A stretch of DNA of 64,000 nt from Actinobacteria bacterium OK074. Its GTDB lineage: Bacteria; Actinomycetota; Actinomycetes; Streptomycetales; Streptomycetaceae. The stretch spans positions 124,001 to 188,000 of the forward strand of contig LJCV01000099.1 of the NCBI GenBank assembly GCA_001298575.1, in the 5' to 3' direction. A program made the translations under genes and the position numbers. A model generated the notes under the pieces. That model did not search any database. It was not told the origin of the DNA and saw only the letters and a list, made by a program, of their open reading frames with translations. Positions 42,953 to 51,366 of the stretch are shown here, one piece after another (within the stretch, counting starts at the first letter, position 1; the number at the start of each line of letters is the position of its first letter).

Positions 42953-44230
42953 ATGATCCGTCTCAAGGCTCGGGTTCCCTGCGGAGCACGGAGCCGGGCA
43001 CAGCCACCGACGTTCCCGAAGGGGCCGCGCTTCCGGCGGAACCTGCGGTTCCTGCGGCGGCCGAGAGGCATGTGCAGGACGGCCGGGGCACCGGCCAGGG
43101 GCAGAGTCCCGGCCGACGGCGACGGCGGCCGGCGGCGCGGGCGTCCGCGCCGGGACCACCGGCGGTTCCGGCGGGCCCTGACGATCGGGCTCCCGACCGT
43201 GTGGGGCGCCACGGCGATCACGTACAAGCTGGCCTGTCCGCTCGCCCAGCAGAACGGGCTCGGGGCGCGGATCGTCACCTGTGCCGTGTTCTTCGTCGTC
43301 GGCACCGGGCTGATACTCCACGTCCGGTACACGCTGCTGGGGGAGTTGCGGCAGGCCCGCAGGGTCGCGGGCGCCGCACAGAACGTGCTGCTGCGCCCGC
43401 TGCCGCCGCGCATCGACGGGCTGGCCGTCGCCGCCGCCCAGCTCTCCGCCGACCGCGGCGCCACCGTCGGCGGTGACCTCTACGAGGCGGTCGCCACCGA
43501 GCACGGAGTGCGCGTCGTGATGGGTGACGTCCGCGGGCACGGCCTCGCCGCCCTCGGCACCGTCGCCGCCCTGCTCGGCAGCTTCCGCGAGGCCGCGCAC
43601 GACGAGCCCTCGCTGGCCCGCGTACTGCGCCGCCTCGACCGTGCCATGGCCCGCCACCTGCGCGAGCGGGCCCGCGCCGAACACCCGTCCTGCGGGGCGC
43701 AGTTCGACTTGGGCGAGGAGGCGTACGGCCCGGTCGCCGAGGAGTTCGTCACCGTACTGCTCCTGGAGATCGGCCGGGACGGCACCGTGCACGCCCTCAA
43801 CTGCGGCCACCCGTGGCCCTTCCTGATCGGCGGCGGACGCGTCGAGCGCCTCGCCACCGTCGAACCCCTGCCGCCCCTGGGCCCGTTCGACCTCCCGGCC
43901 GACCTGACGGTCACGGACTGTGGCCGTCTCCTCCCGGGCGAGGCCCTGTGCCTCCACACGGACGGCGCGGAGGACGCGCGGAACGCACGGGGCCGCTTCT
44001 TCGCCCTGCGCGAGGCCCTGGAGGACGCGGTACGGGACCGCCCAACTGCCGTACCGCAGGCGGTACTTGGGGCGGTGTTCACGGCGCTGCTGCACCACAC
44101 GGGCGGCGATCCGACGGACGACATCGCCTTACTGGTGCTTCGAAACGATCGAGAACCCCGACTCACCTCGGGGGCGCGAGGGACCGCGCGACAAGCCACA
44201 ACGAACCCGCAGCCGACAAACCACCTGTAA
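42953..44230 (+). CDS. SpoIIE-type PP2C serine/threonine phosphatase, membrane-bound, with a TTA codon
   Basis: A 425-residue membrane-bound phosphatase that would dephosphorylate an anti-anti-sigma factor or similar target. After a basic N-terminus of about 75 residues come two membrane segments (about 75-100 and 105-125). The PP2C domain spans about 140-400, including LSADRGATVGGDLYEAV, VVMGDVRGHGLAAL, LLEIGRDGTVHALNCGHPWPFL and LCLHTDGAEDARN, with metal-binding aspartates in GGDLYE, GDVRGHG and TDG. No GAF/PAS sensor is present. Codon 393 (44129-44131) is TTA, hence probably bldA-dependent. The last 20 residues are encoded by a dispersed repeat. Start ATG 42953. Confidence 0.85.
   Translation: MIRLKARVPCGARSRAQPPTFPKGPRFRRNLRFLRRPRGMCRTAGAPARGRVPADGDGGRRRGRPRRDHRRFRRALTIGLPTVWGATAITYKLACPLAQQNGLGARIVTCAVFFVVGTGLILHVRYTLLGELRQARRVAGAAQNVLLRPLPPRIDGLAVAAAQLSADRGATVGGDLYEAVATEHGVRVVMGDVRGHGLAALGTVAALLGSFREAAHDEPSLARVLRRLDRAMARHLRERARAEHPSCGAQFDLGEEAYGPVAEEFVTVLLLEIGRDGTVHALNCGHPWPFLIGGGRVERLATVEPLPPLGPFDLPADLTVTDCGRLLPGEALCLHTDGAEDARNARGRFFALREALEDAVRDRPTAVPQAVLGAVFTALLHHTGGDPTDDIALLVLRNDREPRLTSGARGTARQATTNPQPTNHL
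44170..44216. repeat. Dispersed intergenic repeat, copy 5, inside the phosphatase 3' end
   Basis: GGGGGCGCGAGGGACCGCGC, then GACAAGCCACAACGAACCCGCAGCC, resembles copy 3. Here it falls in the coding sequence and supplies the C-terminal tail of the phosphatase, suggesting the original stop was lost or the repeat was inserted before it. Confidence 0.55.
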
Positions 44231-44292
44231 AACCTCACCCCTTGGTCGCTCGAAGCGGTAGCCTCACCACACCGAGTCACCGGAGGGGCCCC

Positions 44293-45636
44293 ATGCAGCC
44301 CAACACACTCCTCGACGCCATCCTCGACGAGGCCGGCATCTCGCACGCCGGACTGGCCGCCCACGTGAACCAGGCGGGGCGCACGCGCGGTCTGGCGCTC
44401 CGCTACGAACACACCGCCGTGGCCCGCTGGTTGAAGGGCCAGCGCCCGAGGGGCCAGGTCCCGGACCTGATCTGCGAGGTGCTCGCGACCCGGCTGCACC
44501 GCCCGGTCACGCTGGACGACATCGGACTCGGCAACCCCGGTGAACCCGCGGCCCTGCCGGAGGCAACCGCCCTCTCCGGCTTCGTCGAACGCGCCCCCGC
44601 CCTGTGGCGCTCCGACCAGCAGCAGCGCCCGCACGTCCTCGACGCCCCCGCGGTCACCGGCACCCCCGCCGTGATGCCCGTGTGGGAGTGGGAGAACCCA
44701 CCGGAGGACGTGGACGTCTCCCGCGGCGGACGCCACCGGGTGAGTATGGACGACATCGAGATGCTCCGCGCGGCCCGCGCCCACTACGAGCAGCTGTACC
44801 GCAAGGCGGGCGGCGTCGCGACCCGCAGCCGTATCGTCGGCTTCCTCAACGCCAAGACCGCGCCCCTGCTGCGCGGCAGCTACACCGACGCCACCGGGCG
44901 CCAACTCCACCGCGCCACCGGCGGGTTGGTGGCCGTCGCGGGCATCTGCGCCTACGACTCCGACGCCCACGGCCTCGCCCAGCGCTACTTCCACCAGGCG
45001 CTGCGGCTGGCAAAGGCCAGTGGGGACCGGGGACTTGGCGCGTACGTGATCGCGCTCCTGGTCAACCAGTCGCTGTACATGCGGGAGTACCGGCAGGCCG
45101 TCGCCTTCGCCGAAGCCGCGCTGCGGGCCGCGGGCCGGCACATCACCCCCGCCCTCGCCTCCGACCTGTACGCGATGCAGGCCAAGGCGTACGCGCACCT
45201 CGGCGACGGCACCGGCGCGCTGTCCTGCATCCGGCGGGCGGAGGCGGCCGCCGAACGCATCCGGCGCGGGCACGAGCCCGACGAGACCGGGTACGTCCAG
45301 CCGGGCCTGGTCAACGTCCAGGTGGCGGAGGCGCTGCTCAGCCTCGGCGACCTCGAAGCGGCGGGGGAGCACGCGGCTGCCGCCGTGGACACCCCGGCGC
45401 ACGACCGCGGCCGGGTGCACCGGCTCGCCATGCTCAGCCAGATCGAACTGCGCCAGGGGCTGCCCGACAAGGCGTCCGTCACCGCGGTGGAGATGACCGA
45501 GCGGGCCCGGGGCATGGAGTCCCAGCGGCTGCGCGACCGGCTCCCGGCGGTCCGCGACCACCTGGTGGCCAGCGGCGGCGCGGGCACCGCCGAGGCCGCC
45601 GCGCTCATCGAGGGAGCCTTACGCGTGCCGCTGTGA
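44293..45636 (+). CDS. NsdA-like TPR transcriptional regulator with a TTA codon
   Basis: A 447-residue regulator resembling NsdA/NsdB, which repress antibiotic production and sporulation in S. coelicolor. The N-terminal XRE-like part is LLDAILDEAGISHAGLAAHVNQAGRTRG... followed by WLKGQRPRGQVPDLICEVLATRL. The C-terminal part (about 155-440) is built of TPR-like helices, e.g. YFHQALRLAKASGDRGLGAYVIALL and AVAFAEAALRAAGR. Codon 443 of 447 (45619-45621) is TTA, just four codons before the stop, so translation would depend on the bldA tRNA only at the very end. ATG 44293 after GGAGGGG. It may be cotranscribed with the phosphatase (62-bp gap). Confidence 0.82.
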   Translation: MQPNTLLDAILDEAGISHAGLAAHVNQAGRTRGLALRYEHTAVARWLKGQRPRGQVPDLICEVLATRLHRPVTLDDIGLGNPGEPAALPEATALSGFVERAPALWRSDQQQRPHVLDAPAVTGTPAVMPVWEWENPPEDVDVSRGGRHRVSMDDIEMLRAARAHYEQLYRKAGGVATRSRIVGFLNAKTAPLLRGSYTDATGRQLHRATGGLVAVAGICAYDSDAHGLAQRYFHQALRLAKASGDRGLGAYVIALLVNQSLYMREYRQAVAFAEAALRAAGRHITPALASDLYAMQAKAYAHLGDGTGALSCIRRAEAAAERIRRGHEPDETGYVQPGLVNVQVAEALLSLGDLEAAGEHAAAAVDTPAHDRGRVHRLAMLSQIELRQGLPDKASVTAVEMTERARGMESQRLRDRLPAVRDHLVASGGAGTAEAAALIEGALRVPL

Positions 45637-45846
45637 CCGCGCGCCGCCGCTGTGACGCCCCGGGCCCGGCCGTGCGGGCTCCGGCCCGGTGGTGCGTGAA
45701 CCGGCCGCGCGTGAACCGGCCGTGCGTGGACCGTTCGTTTTGTGGGCAGCCGCATCCGTAGCGTGGTGCGTGCTTCGTCGTGCGCCCTGCTGTCAGACCG
45801 TTCCTGCTGCGATATTGCCACTTACTCGGTGAAAGGTGGCAGAACC
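45637..45846. other. 210-bp intergenic region with a 15-bp period repeat
   Basis: GCGTGAACCGGCC occurs at 45694 and 45709 and again in altered form (GCGTGGACCG) at 45724, giving three 15-bp units. The gap must contain the promoter of the NUDIX gene; no clear -35/-10 pair was identified. Confidence 0.45.
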
Positions 45847-46392
45847 GTGCAGTGGACGAAACAGAACGAACAAACTGTGTATGAAAACCGCTGGTTCAGC
45901 GTCAATCTCGCGGACGTAGAACTGCCGGACGGCCGGCACCTGGACCACTTCCTCATCCGGCTGCGGCCCGTGGCCGTGGCCACCGTGGTCAATGAGGCCA
46001 ACGAGGTCCTCCTGCTGTGGCGGCACCGCTTCATCACGGACAGCTGGGGGTGGGAACTGGCCGCGGGAGTCGTCGAGGACGGCGAGGAGATCGCCGTGGC
46101 GGCGGCCCGGGAACTGGAGGAGGAGACGGGGTGGCGGCCGGGACCCCTGCACCACCTCATGAGCGTCGAACCCTCCAACGGGCTGACCGACGCCGTCCAT
46201 CACATCTACTGGTCCGACGCAGGCGAGTACGTCGGACATCCCGTGGACGACTTCGAGTCCGACCGCCGGGAATGGGTGCACCTGAAGCTCGTTCCCGACA
46301 TGGTCGCCCGCGGCGAGGTCCCGGCCGCGAACATGGCGGCCGCCCTGCTCCTTCTGCACCATCTCAGGTTGGGAGGGGACGACCGGTCCTGA
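45847..46392 (+). CDS. NUDIX hydrolase
   Basis: A 181-residue nucleotide-diphosphate hydrolase of the ADP-ribose pyrophosphatase type. The NUDIX box is complete: GVVEDGEEIAVAAARELEEETGW (about residues 76-98; key residues G, the REL, EE and G). Upstream of it is LLLWRHRFITDSWGWELAAG. The GTG at 45847 follows AAAGGTGG; longer in-frame starts run into the promoter. The substrate is not determined. Confidence 0.88.
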   Translation: MQWTKQNEQTVYENRWFSVNLADVELPDGRHLDHFLIRLRPVAVATVVNEANEVLLLWRHRFITDSWGWELAAGVVEDGEEIAVAAARELEEETGWRPGPLHHLMSVEPSNGLTDAVHHIYWSDAGEYVGHPVDDFESDRREWVHLKLVPDMVARGEVPAANMAAALLLLHHLRLGGDDRS

Positions 46393-46433
46393 CTGAAACT
46401 CCCTGAGAACTCCCTGGGGACTCCCCGGGGTGT

Positions 46434-46691
46434 CTAATGCCCGACGGTCTGCCAGATCGCCACGACCAGTGCCCCGGCGGCGGCGAGCAGCGCGATCGAC
46501 GGGAGGGGCCAGCGCGTGTGTTCCAGCGCGCTGACCCGCAGGGACAGTTCGTCGAGATCCTTGGCCGTCTGTTCGGTGCGGTGGTTGATCAGCGTCAGCC
46601 CTCCCTCGACCCGGGCATGGGCAACGTCAAGTCGACGACGTAACTCTGCGACTTCTCCATGGACCACGGGATGCTCGGGGTCGGCAGTCAC
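46434..46691 (-). CDS. Small coiled-coil protein with C-terminal membrane anchor
   Basis: An 85-residue protein of unknown function. Residues 10-58 form a predicted coiled coil (VAELRRRLDVAHARVEGGL, LDELSLRVSALEHT), and the last 20 residues are one membrane helix (IALLAAAGALVVAIWQTV). The GTG at 46691 is preceded by AAAGGAG at ideal spacing; an upstream GTG at 46718 would contain this ribosome-binding site within the gene. It could tether a partner to the membrane. Confidence 0.7.
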   Translation of the reverse strand: MTADPEHPVVHGEVAELRRRLDVAHARVEGGLTLINHRTEQTAKDLDELSLRVSALEHTRWPLPSIALLAAAGALVVAIWQTVGH

Positions 46692-46821
46692 GGGTCCGCT
46701 CCTTTCTGTAGTTGTCACATCCCCCGCATGCGCATGACGAAGTCAACTCGCCTGGTGGGCGCGGGGGGAGAGTGTGCGACGGGCATATGCGGGCCCGGCG
46801 CACACACGGTGTGTGAATGCC

Positions 46822-46855
46822 GCGGGCCCGGCACCGTTTCCGGCGCCGGGCCCGC
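46822..46855 (-). terminator. Hairpin terminator after the 3-hydroxyacyl-CoA dehydrogenase gene
   Basis: A perfect 11-bp stem GCGGGCCCGGC (46822-46832) and GCCGGGCCCGC (46845-46855) with a 12-base loop, about 70 bp downstream of the minus-strand stop. There is no U-tract. A second small hairpin, CACAC-acg-GTGTG, lies at 46801-46815. Confidence 0.6.
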
Positions 46856-46927
46856 CGTAACCCCGGAATGTGACAGAACGTGGTCGGCGTCCGATCGCTA
46901 CACGACGAATACGTGATCAGTACGTGA

Positions 46928-47797
46928 TCAGTACGTGTAGAAACCCGACCCCGACTTACGGCCCAGCCGGCCCGCGTCCACCATGCGCTGGAGCAGCGGG
47001 GGAGCGGCGTACAGGGGCTCCTTGTACTCGTCGTACATGCTCTGCGCCACCGAGGCGACCGTGTCCAGGCCGATCAGGTCCGACAGTTTCAGCGGGCCCA
47101 TCGGGTGGGCGCAGCCCAGCTCCATGCCGTTGTCGATGTCCTCGCGGCTGGCGATGCCCGACTCGAACATCCGGATCGCGGACAGCAGATACGGGATCAG
47201 CAGCGCGTTGACCACGAAGCCCGAGCGGTCCTGGGCGCGGATCGCGTGCTTGCCGAGCACCTTCTCGGCGAACAGCTGCGCCCGGCTGAGCGTGCCCTCG
47301 GACGTGGTGAGCGCCGGGATCAGCTCGACGAGCTGCTGCACCGGGGCCGGGTTGAAGAAGTGGATGCCGATGACCTGGTCGGGCCGCGAGGTGGCGACCG
47401 CGAGCTTCACCAGCGGGATCGAGGAGGTGTTGGAGGCCAGGATCGCCTCCGGGCTGGTCACCACCTGGTCGAGCACCTGGAAGATCTCCGTCTTCACCTG
47501 CTCGTTCTCCACCACGGCCTCGATCACCAGATCGCGGTCGGCGAACTCGCCCAGGTCGGTGGTGAAGCTCAGCCGCGCCTGCGTCTCGTCCCGCTCCGCC
47601 TCGGTGATCTTGCCGCGCTCGGCCGCCTTGGCCAGGGAGCCGAACAGCCGGGTCCGGCCGAACTCCAGGGCCTCGCCGGTGGTCTCGGCGACCTTCACGT
47701 CCAGTCCCGCGCGGGCGCAGACCTCCGCGATGCCCGCGCCCATCTGGCCGCAGCCCACGATCCCGACGCGCTCGACGCCTCCAAAGAAGTCCGTCAC
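46928..47797 (-). CDS. 3-hydroxybutyryl-CoA dehydrogenase (3-hydroxyacyl-CoA dehydrogenase)
   Basis: A 289-residue NAD(P)-dependent enzyme interconverting 3-hydroxybutyryl-CoA and acetoacetyl-CoA, in fatty acid, butyrate or ethylmalonyl-CoA metabolism. It has GIVGCGQMGAGIAEVCARAG (Rossmann), ASNTSSIPLVKLA, the catalytic IGIHFFNPAPVQQLVELI with His, and LKLSDLIGLDTV in the dimer domain. GTG 47797 follows AAGGGA; an ATG further upstream would lie outside the family alignment. Confidence 0.92.
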   Translation of the reverse strand: MTDFFGGVERVGIVGCGQMGAGIAEVCARAGLDVKVAETTGEALEFGRTRLFGSLAKAAERGKITEAERDETQARLSFTTDLGEFADRDLVIEAVVENEQVKTEIFQVLDQVVTSPEAILASNTSSIPLVKLAVATSRPDQVIGIHFFNPAPVQQLVELIPALTTSEGTLSRAQLFAEKVLGKHAIRAQDRSGFVVNALLIPYLLSAIRMFESGIASREDIDNGMELGCAHPMGPLKLSDLIGLDTVASVAQSMYDEYKEPLYAAPPLLQRMVDAGRLGRKSGSGFYTY

Positions 47798-48002
47798 ATC
47801 GTCCCTTTCGCAGCTCATCGTTCCGCAGCTCACCGTCGGTTCACCGTTCGTGCTCCGAACGGCAGGTTACTCCTGAGTACTCGATGATCGATCGTCCGGG
47901 TGGGGCATGCTGGCCCCGACCGATGACCTCGGACCTGGGCCCACGAACTCTCAGGTCCATCATCCGCCGCCGGGCGGATCCACGGAAGACAGGGGTGTGC
48001 GC

Positions 48003-49259
48003 ATGGGACGGGTGTCACGGCGGGCGTTCACGGTGGCCGCGCTGTCGACGCTGGTGCTCGCGGGCGACGCGAGCGCGGCCACGGCGGACACGGACGTGAC
48101 CGGCGGCGCCGGACCGGACGGCCGGCGGGCCCGGCGCGAACTGCGCGGCATGTGGCTGGCCACGGTCACCAACCGGGACTGGCCCTCCGCACCCGGTCTG
48201 ACCGCCGCCCAGCAGCGCACCGAACTGCTCACCCACCTCGACACCGCCGTCGAGCGCAACCTCAACGCCGTGTTCTTCCAGGTCCGCCCCACCGCCGACG
48301 CGCTGTGGCCCTCGCCGTACGAGCCGTGGTCGCAGTACCTCACCGGCACCCAGGGCCAGGACCCCGGCTGGGACCCGCTCGGCACCGCCGTCGCGGAGGC
48401 CCACGCGCGCGGGCTGCAACTGCACGCCTGGTTCAACCCGTACCGGGTCTCGCTCCAGACGGACCCGACGAAGCTGGTCGCCTCGCACCCCGCGCGCAAG
48501 CACCCCGACTGGGTGGTCCCGTACGGCGGGAAGCTCTACTACAACCCCGGGCTGCCCGAGGTCCGCGCGTTCGTCGAGACCGCGATGCTGGACGCGGTGC
48601 GCCACTACCGCGTCGACGGCGTCCACTTCGACGACTACTTCTACCCGTACCCGGTCGCCGGACAGACCTTCGACGACGACGCCGCCTACGCCGAGTACGG
48701 CGCCGGCTTCCCCGACCGGGCGTCCTGGCGGCGCGACAACATCAACCGCCTGGTCCGCGAGACCGCCGCCAAGATCCGCCGGATCCGGCCCGCCGCCTCC
48801 TTCGGCATCAGCCCCTTCGGCGTGTGGCGCAACGCCACGACCGACCCACTCGGCTCGGACACCAGGGCGGGCGTGCAGACGTACGACGACCTGTACGCGG
48901 ACACCCGGCGCTGGGTGCGGGAGAACTGGGTGGACTACATCTGCCCGCAGGTGTACTGGAGCATCGGCTTCGCCGCCGCCGACTACGCGAAGCTCGTGCC
49001 CTGGTGGGCCGAGGCCGCCCGGGGCACGGGCACGCACGTGTACGTCGGGGAGGCGCTCTACAAGGCGGGCGACCCGGCGCAGCCCGCCGCCTGGCAGGAC
49101 CCGGCGGAGCTGTCGAAGCACCTCACCTTCGCGGCGGACTACCCCCAGGTGCGGGGGCACGTCTTCTTCGCCGCGAAGGAGGTCGGCTCGGACCCGATCG
49201 GCGCGATGAGCCGGGTGGTCGCCGACCACTACGGGCGGCCGGTGCGGCCACCGCGCTGA
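48003..49259 (+). CDS. Exported glycoside hydrolase-like protein (GHL10/DUF187, YngK-like)
   Basis: A 418-residue secreted protein. The twin-arginine signal MGRVSRRAFTVAALSTLVLAG precedes a mature part with the GHL10 start ELRGMWLATVTNRDWPS. Then come QVRPTADALWPSPYEPWSQYLTG, LHAWFNPYRVS and GVHFDDYFYPYP, which are typical of YngK-like proteins thought to act on cell-wall or other glycans. The TIM-barrel acidic residues in HFDDYFYP are retained. ATG 48003; GTG 47997 two codons earlier is possible. The polysaccharide target is not known. Confidence 0.88.
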   Translation: MGRVSRRAFTVAALSTLVLAGDASAATADTDVTGGAGPDGRRARRELRGMWLATVTNRDWPSAPGLTAAQQRTELLTHLDTAVERNLNAVFFQVRPTADALWPSPYEPWSQYLTGTQGQDPGWDPLGTAVAEAHARGLQLHAWFNPYRVSLQTDPTKLVASHPARKHPDWVVPYGGKLYYNPGLPEVRAFVETAMLDAVRHYRVDGVHFDDYFYPYPVAGQTFDDDAAYAEYGAGFPDRASWRRDNINRLVRETAAKIRRIRPAASFGISPFGVWRNATTDPLGSDTRAGVQTYDDLYADTRRWVRENWVDYICPQVYWSIGFAAADYAKLVPWWAEAARGTGTHVYVGEALYKAGDPAQPAAWQDPAELSKHLTFAADYPQVRGHVFFAAKEVGSDPIGAMSRVVADHYGRPVRPPR

Positions 49260-49269
49260 GCCGCCTGTA

Positions 49270-49476
49270 CTACCTGTCGAAGGGTTCGCCCATCTCCTTG
49301 CGGCGGACCTGGCAGTCCGGGCCCGGGGACATCAGCGCCTCGTGCCCGTCGCCGAAGCGGACCCGGTAGGGCGGGGTGCCCTCGGGGCCGAGCACCTCGA
49401 CGATCTCGGATTCCTTGTCGTGTTGGCCGACGACCCTGCCGTGCTGCACAAGATGGTCGCCCACGGTTGCACGCAT
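49270..49476 (-). CDS. DUF1918 family small protein
   Basis: A 68-residue protein of DUF1918. It has MRATVGDHLVQHGRVVGQHD at the N-terminus and the SH3-like VRFGDGHEALMSPGPDCQV. Small single-domain members are common in Streptomyces, function unknown. A strong AAGGAGG lies before ATG 49476. It converges with the glycosidase gene over 10 bp. Confidence 0.85.
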   Translation of the reverse strand: MRATVGDHLVQHGRVVGQHDKESEIVEVLGPEGTPPYRVRFGDGHEALMSPGPDCQVRRKEMGEPFDR

Positions 49477-49668
49477 CTGATGGGCCTCCTTCACCGTAGG
49501 GGGAAGCGGCGGCCGACGGCACACGCAGCGGTGCGGCACCGACGACACCAGTGTGTGCAGCCACGGCGCGGGCTGCAACCGGCTGCGCACGGCAAACCGA
49601 ACGCGGGCCCGGCCGGGTGATCGGAAAACTGGTCGACGTGCCGTCCACCCGGCTGCGAGGCTCGCGCC

Positions 49669-50133
49669 ATGACCGACGTGTTTCCCCTCCCCGAGGGCTA
49701 CGAGTTCTCCGCCGATCCCGACCGCATCGACGTGGACCGCACCCACCACTGGATCTCCACCGACGCGTACTGGGGCCTGGGCCGCACCCGCGAAGTGCAC
49801 GAACGCGCGGTCGCGGGCTCGCTCAACTTCGGTGTCTACGACAGCGGTTCGGGCGAGCAGGTGGCGTACGCGCGCGTGGTGACCGACGGGGCGCTCTTCG
49901 GGTGGCTGTGCGACGTGTACGTCGACCCGGCGGTGCGCGGCAAGGGCGTCGGCACCGCCATGGTGCGTGAGGTGCGCGACCGGCTCGAACCCCTCGGGCT
50001 GCGCCGGGTCCTGCTCGCCACGCACGACGCGCACGGCGTCTACGCGAGGATCGGCTTCGCCCCGCTGGAGAAGCCCGACCGGTGGATGGCGCTGTACTTT
50101 GCCCCCACTGTGCAGCCGGTAACCACTGAGTAA
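49669..50133 (+). CDS. GNAT family N-acetyltransferase
   Basis: A 154-residue acetyltransferase. The acetyl-CoA pocket is VYVDPAVRGKGVGTAMVREV, and the end is GVYARIGFAPLEKPDRWM. Its N-terminal RTHHWISTDAYWGLGRTREVHERAVAGSLNFGVYD marks the YitI/sugar-type GNAT subgroup. Substrate unknown. Confidence 0.88.
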   Translation: MTDVFPLPEGYEFSADPDRIDVDRTHHWISTDAYWGLGRTREVHERAVAGSLNFGVYDSGSGEQVAYARVVTDGALFGWLCDVYVDPAVRGKGVGTAMVREVRDRLEPLGLRRVLLATHDAHGVYARIGFAPLEKPDRWMALYFAPTVQPVTTE

Positions 50134-50174
50134 CGCCTCTTGACCTGCGTACTCCCGCGGAACACGATCGCCGC

Positions 50175-50786
50175 ATGGCACTTCGCGTCACGTTCGTGGC
50201 CGCGGCGCGCAGCTCCGCGCTGCCCGCGGAATGCTTCGAGGACGACCAGTCCCTGGACCAGGCGGGCTGGGACGAGGCGCGACGGCTCGCCCCCGACCTG
50301 GCCCCGCTGGCCACGGCCGAGCAGCGCTACTGCTCACCGGCCCCGCGCAGCCGGGCCACCGGCGACGCGCTCGGCTGCGCCCCGCTGGCCCAACTCGCGC
50401 TGCGTGACTGCGACATGGGCCGCTGGCGCGGGCTGACCCTGGGCCAGGCGATGGCCCGGGACCCGGCCCAGGTGGACGCGTGGCTCGCGGATCCGCTGTC
50501 CGCGCCGCACGGCGGGGAGTCGGTGGCCGCGTTCGTGGCGCGGGTGGGCGGCTGGCTGGACACCCGCCCGGTGGGCGCGCACGCGGGGGGCGGCGGCGCC
50601 GCCCGGGTCGTCGCCGTGGCCGAGCCGTCGGTGGTCCGGGCCGCCCTCGTCCATGTGCTCCAGGCCCCGCCCGCGACCTACTGGAACATCGACGTCCGGC
50701 CCCTGTCGACGGTCACCGTGCTGGGCGGGGCGGGCCGTTGGCACCTCCGCTTCGACGACGCCCCAGGTCAGCGGGTGCGGGCGTAG
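50175..50786 (+). CDS. Histidine phosphatase-like protein, apparently catalytically inactive
   Basis: A 203-residue member of the phosphoglycerate mutase-like fold. It keeps the core layout: AGWDEARRLAPDLAPLATAEQRYCSPAPRSRATGDAL, CDMGRWRGLTLGQAM and HGGESVAAFVARV. The N-terminal RHG, however, is replaced by AARSS (FVAAARSSAL), and the second catalytic His position reads VAEPSVV. It is thus likely a pseudo-enzyme or has a different role. The 3' end overlaps the convergent gene by 19 bases. Confidence 0.75.
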   Translation: MALRVTFVAAARSSALPAECFEDDQSLDQAGWDEARRLAPDLAPLATAEQRYCSPAPRSRATGDALGCAPLAQLALRDCDMGRWRGLTLGQAMARDPAQVDAWLADPLSAPHGGESVAAFVARVGGWLDTRPVGAHAGGGGAARVVAVAEPSVVRAALVHVLQAPPATYWNIDVRPLSTVTVLGGAGRWHLRFDDAPGQRVRA

Positions 50787-51217
50787 TCGGTGGTGAGCAC
50801 GAGGTCCTTCGCGGGCCCCGCCACCCGCCACACCGTCCGCCAGTGGTCCGCGTCCAGCACGGTGAACTCGCCCCGGTAGAGGTCCGCGGAGCAGGGGTGG
50901 TCGGCCAGGTACCGCCCGGACGTCAGGTCCAGGTCGTGGAAGGGCCGCCCGTCCGCGAACCGTACGTCGGCGGTGGCGGGCGTCGGGCCGGGCAGGAACC
51001 GCAGCGTGCGCTCGGCGGGCCGGGGGACACCCGCCCAGGTGAACGTGCCGGACTCGTGGTGCAGCAGCCCAGAGGGATCCTCTGGCAGCGGGCCGAAGAC
51101 CGTCGTGCCGGTGAACTCGCCCGCGGCGCCGGTCGCGAGGTCGCGCACGGTGCGCCGTACGCGCCAACTCCCGGACAGGTACGCCAGTACGTCCCGCACC
51201 GGCCAGAACTCGCCCAT
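50768..51217 (-). CDS. DUF6314 family protein
   Basis: A 149-residue small beta-rich protein. The start LAYLSGSWRVRRTVRDLATG and the middle DLYRGEFTVLDADHWRTVWRVAGPAKDLVL match the lipocalin-like DUF6314. ATG 51217 is chosen over GTG 51256, which lacks a ribosome-binding site and sits in the divergent promoter region. Function unknown. Confidence 0.78.
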   Translation of the reverse strand: MGEFWPVRDVLAYLSGSWRVRRTVRDLATGAAGEFTGTTVFGPLPEDPSGLLHHESGTFTWAGVPRPAERTLRFLPGPTPATADVRFADGRPFHDLDLTSGRYLADHPCSADLYRGEFTVLDADHWRTVWRVAGPAKDLVLTTDYARTR

Positions 51218-51265
51218 CCCGCCCCGCTCTCCGTCCCGCCCGGTCGTCCCGGTCACGCACGCCCA

Positions 51266-51295
51266 TTGACGTGTCTCTTTACTCTTCCCTATCTT
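51266..51295 (+). promoter_or_regulatory. Candidate sigma-HrdB promoter of the arabinofuranosidase gene
   Basis: TTGACG (51266-51271) and TATCTT (51290-51295) are separated by 18 bases, about 70 bp before the start. Downstream lie two TTCGAAT words (51300-51306, 51327-51333), which may be part of an operator. The region is unusually AT-rich for this genome. Confidence 0.5.
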
Positions 51296-51366
51296 GCCGT
51301 TCGAATTACCAACAAGTGTCCGATATTTCGAATGCCTCTACGGGGGCACAGAGCCGCGGAGTATCC

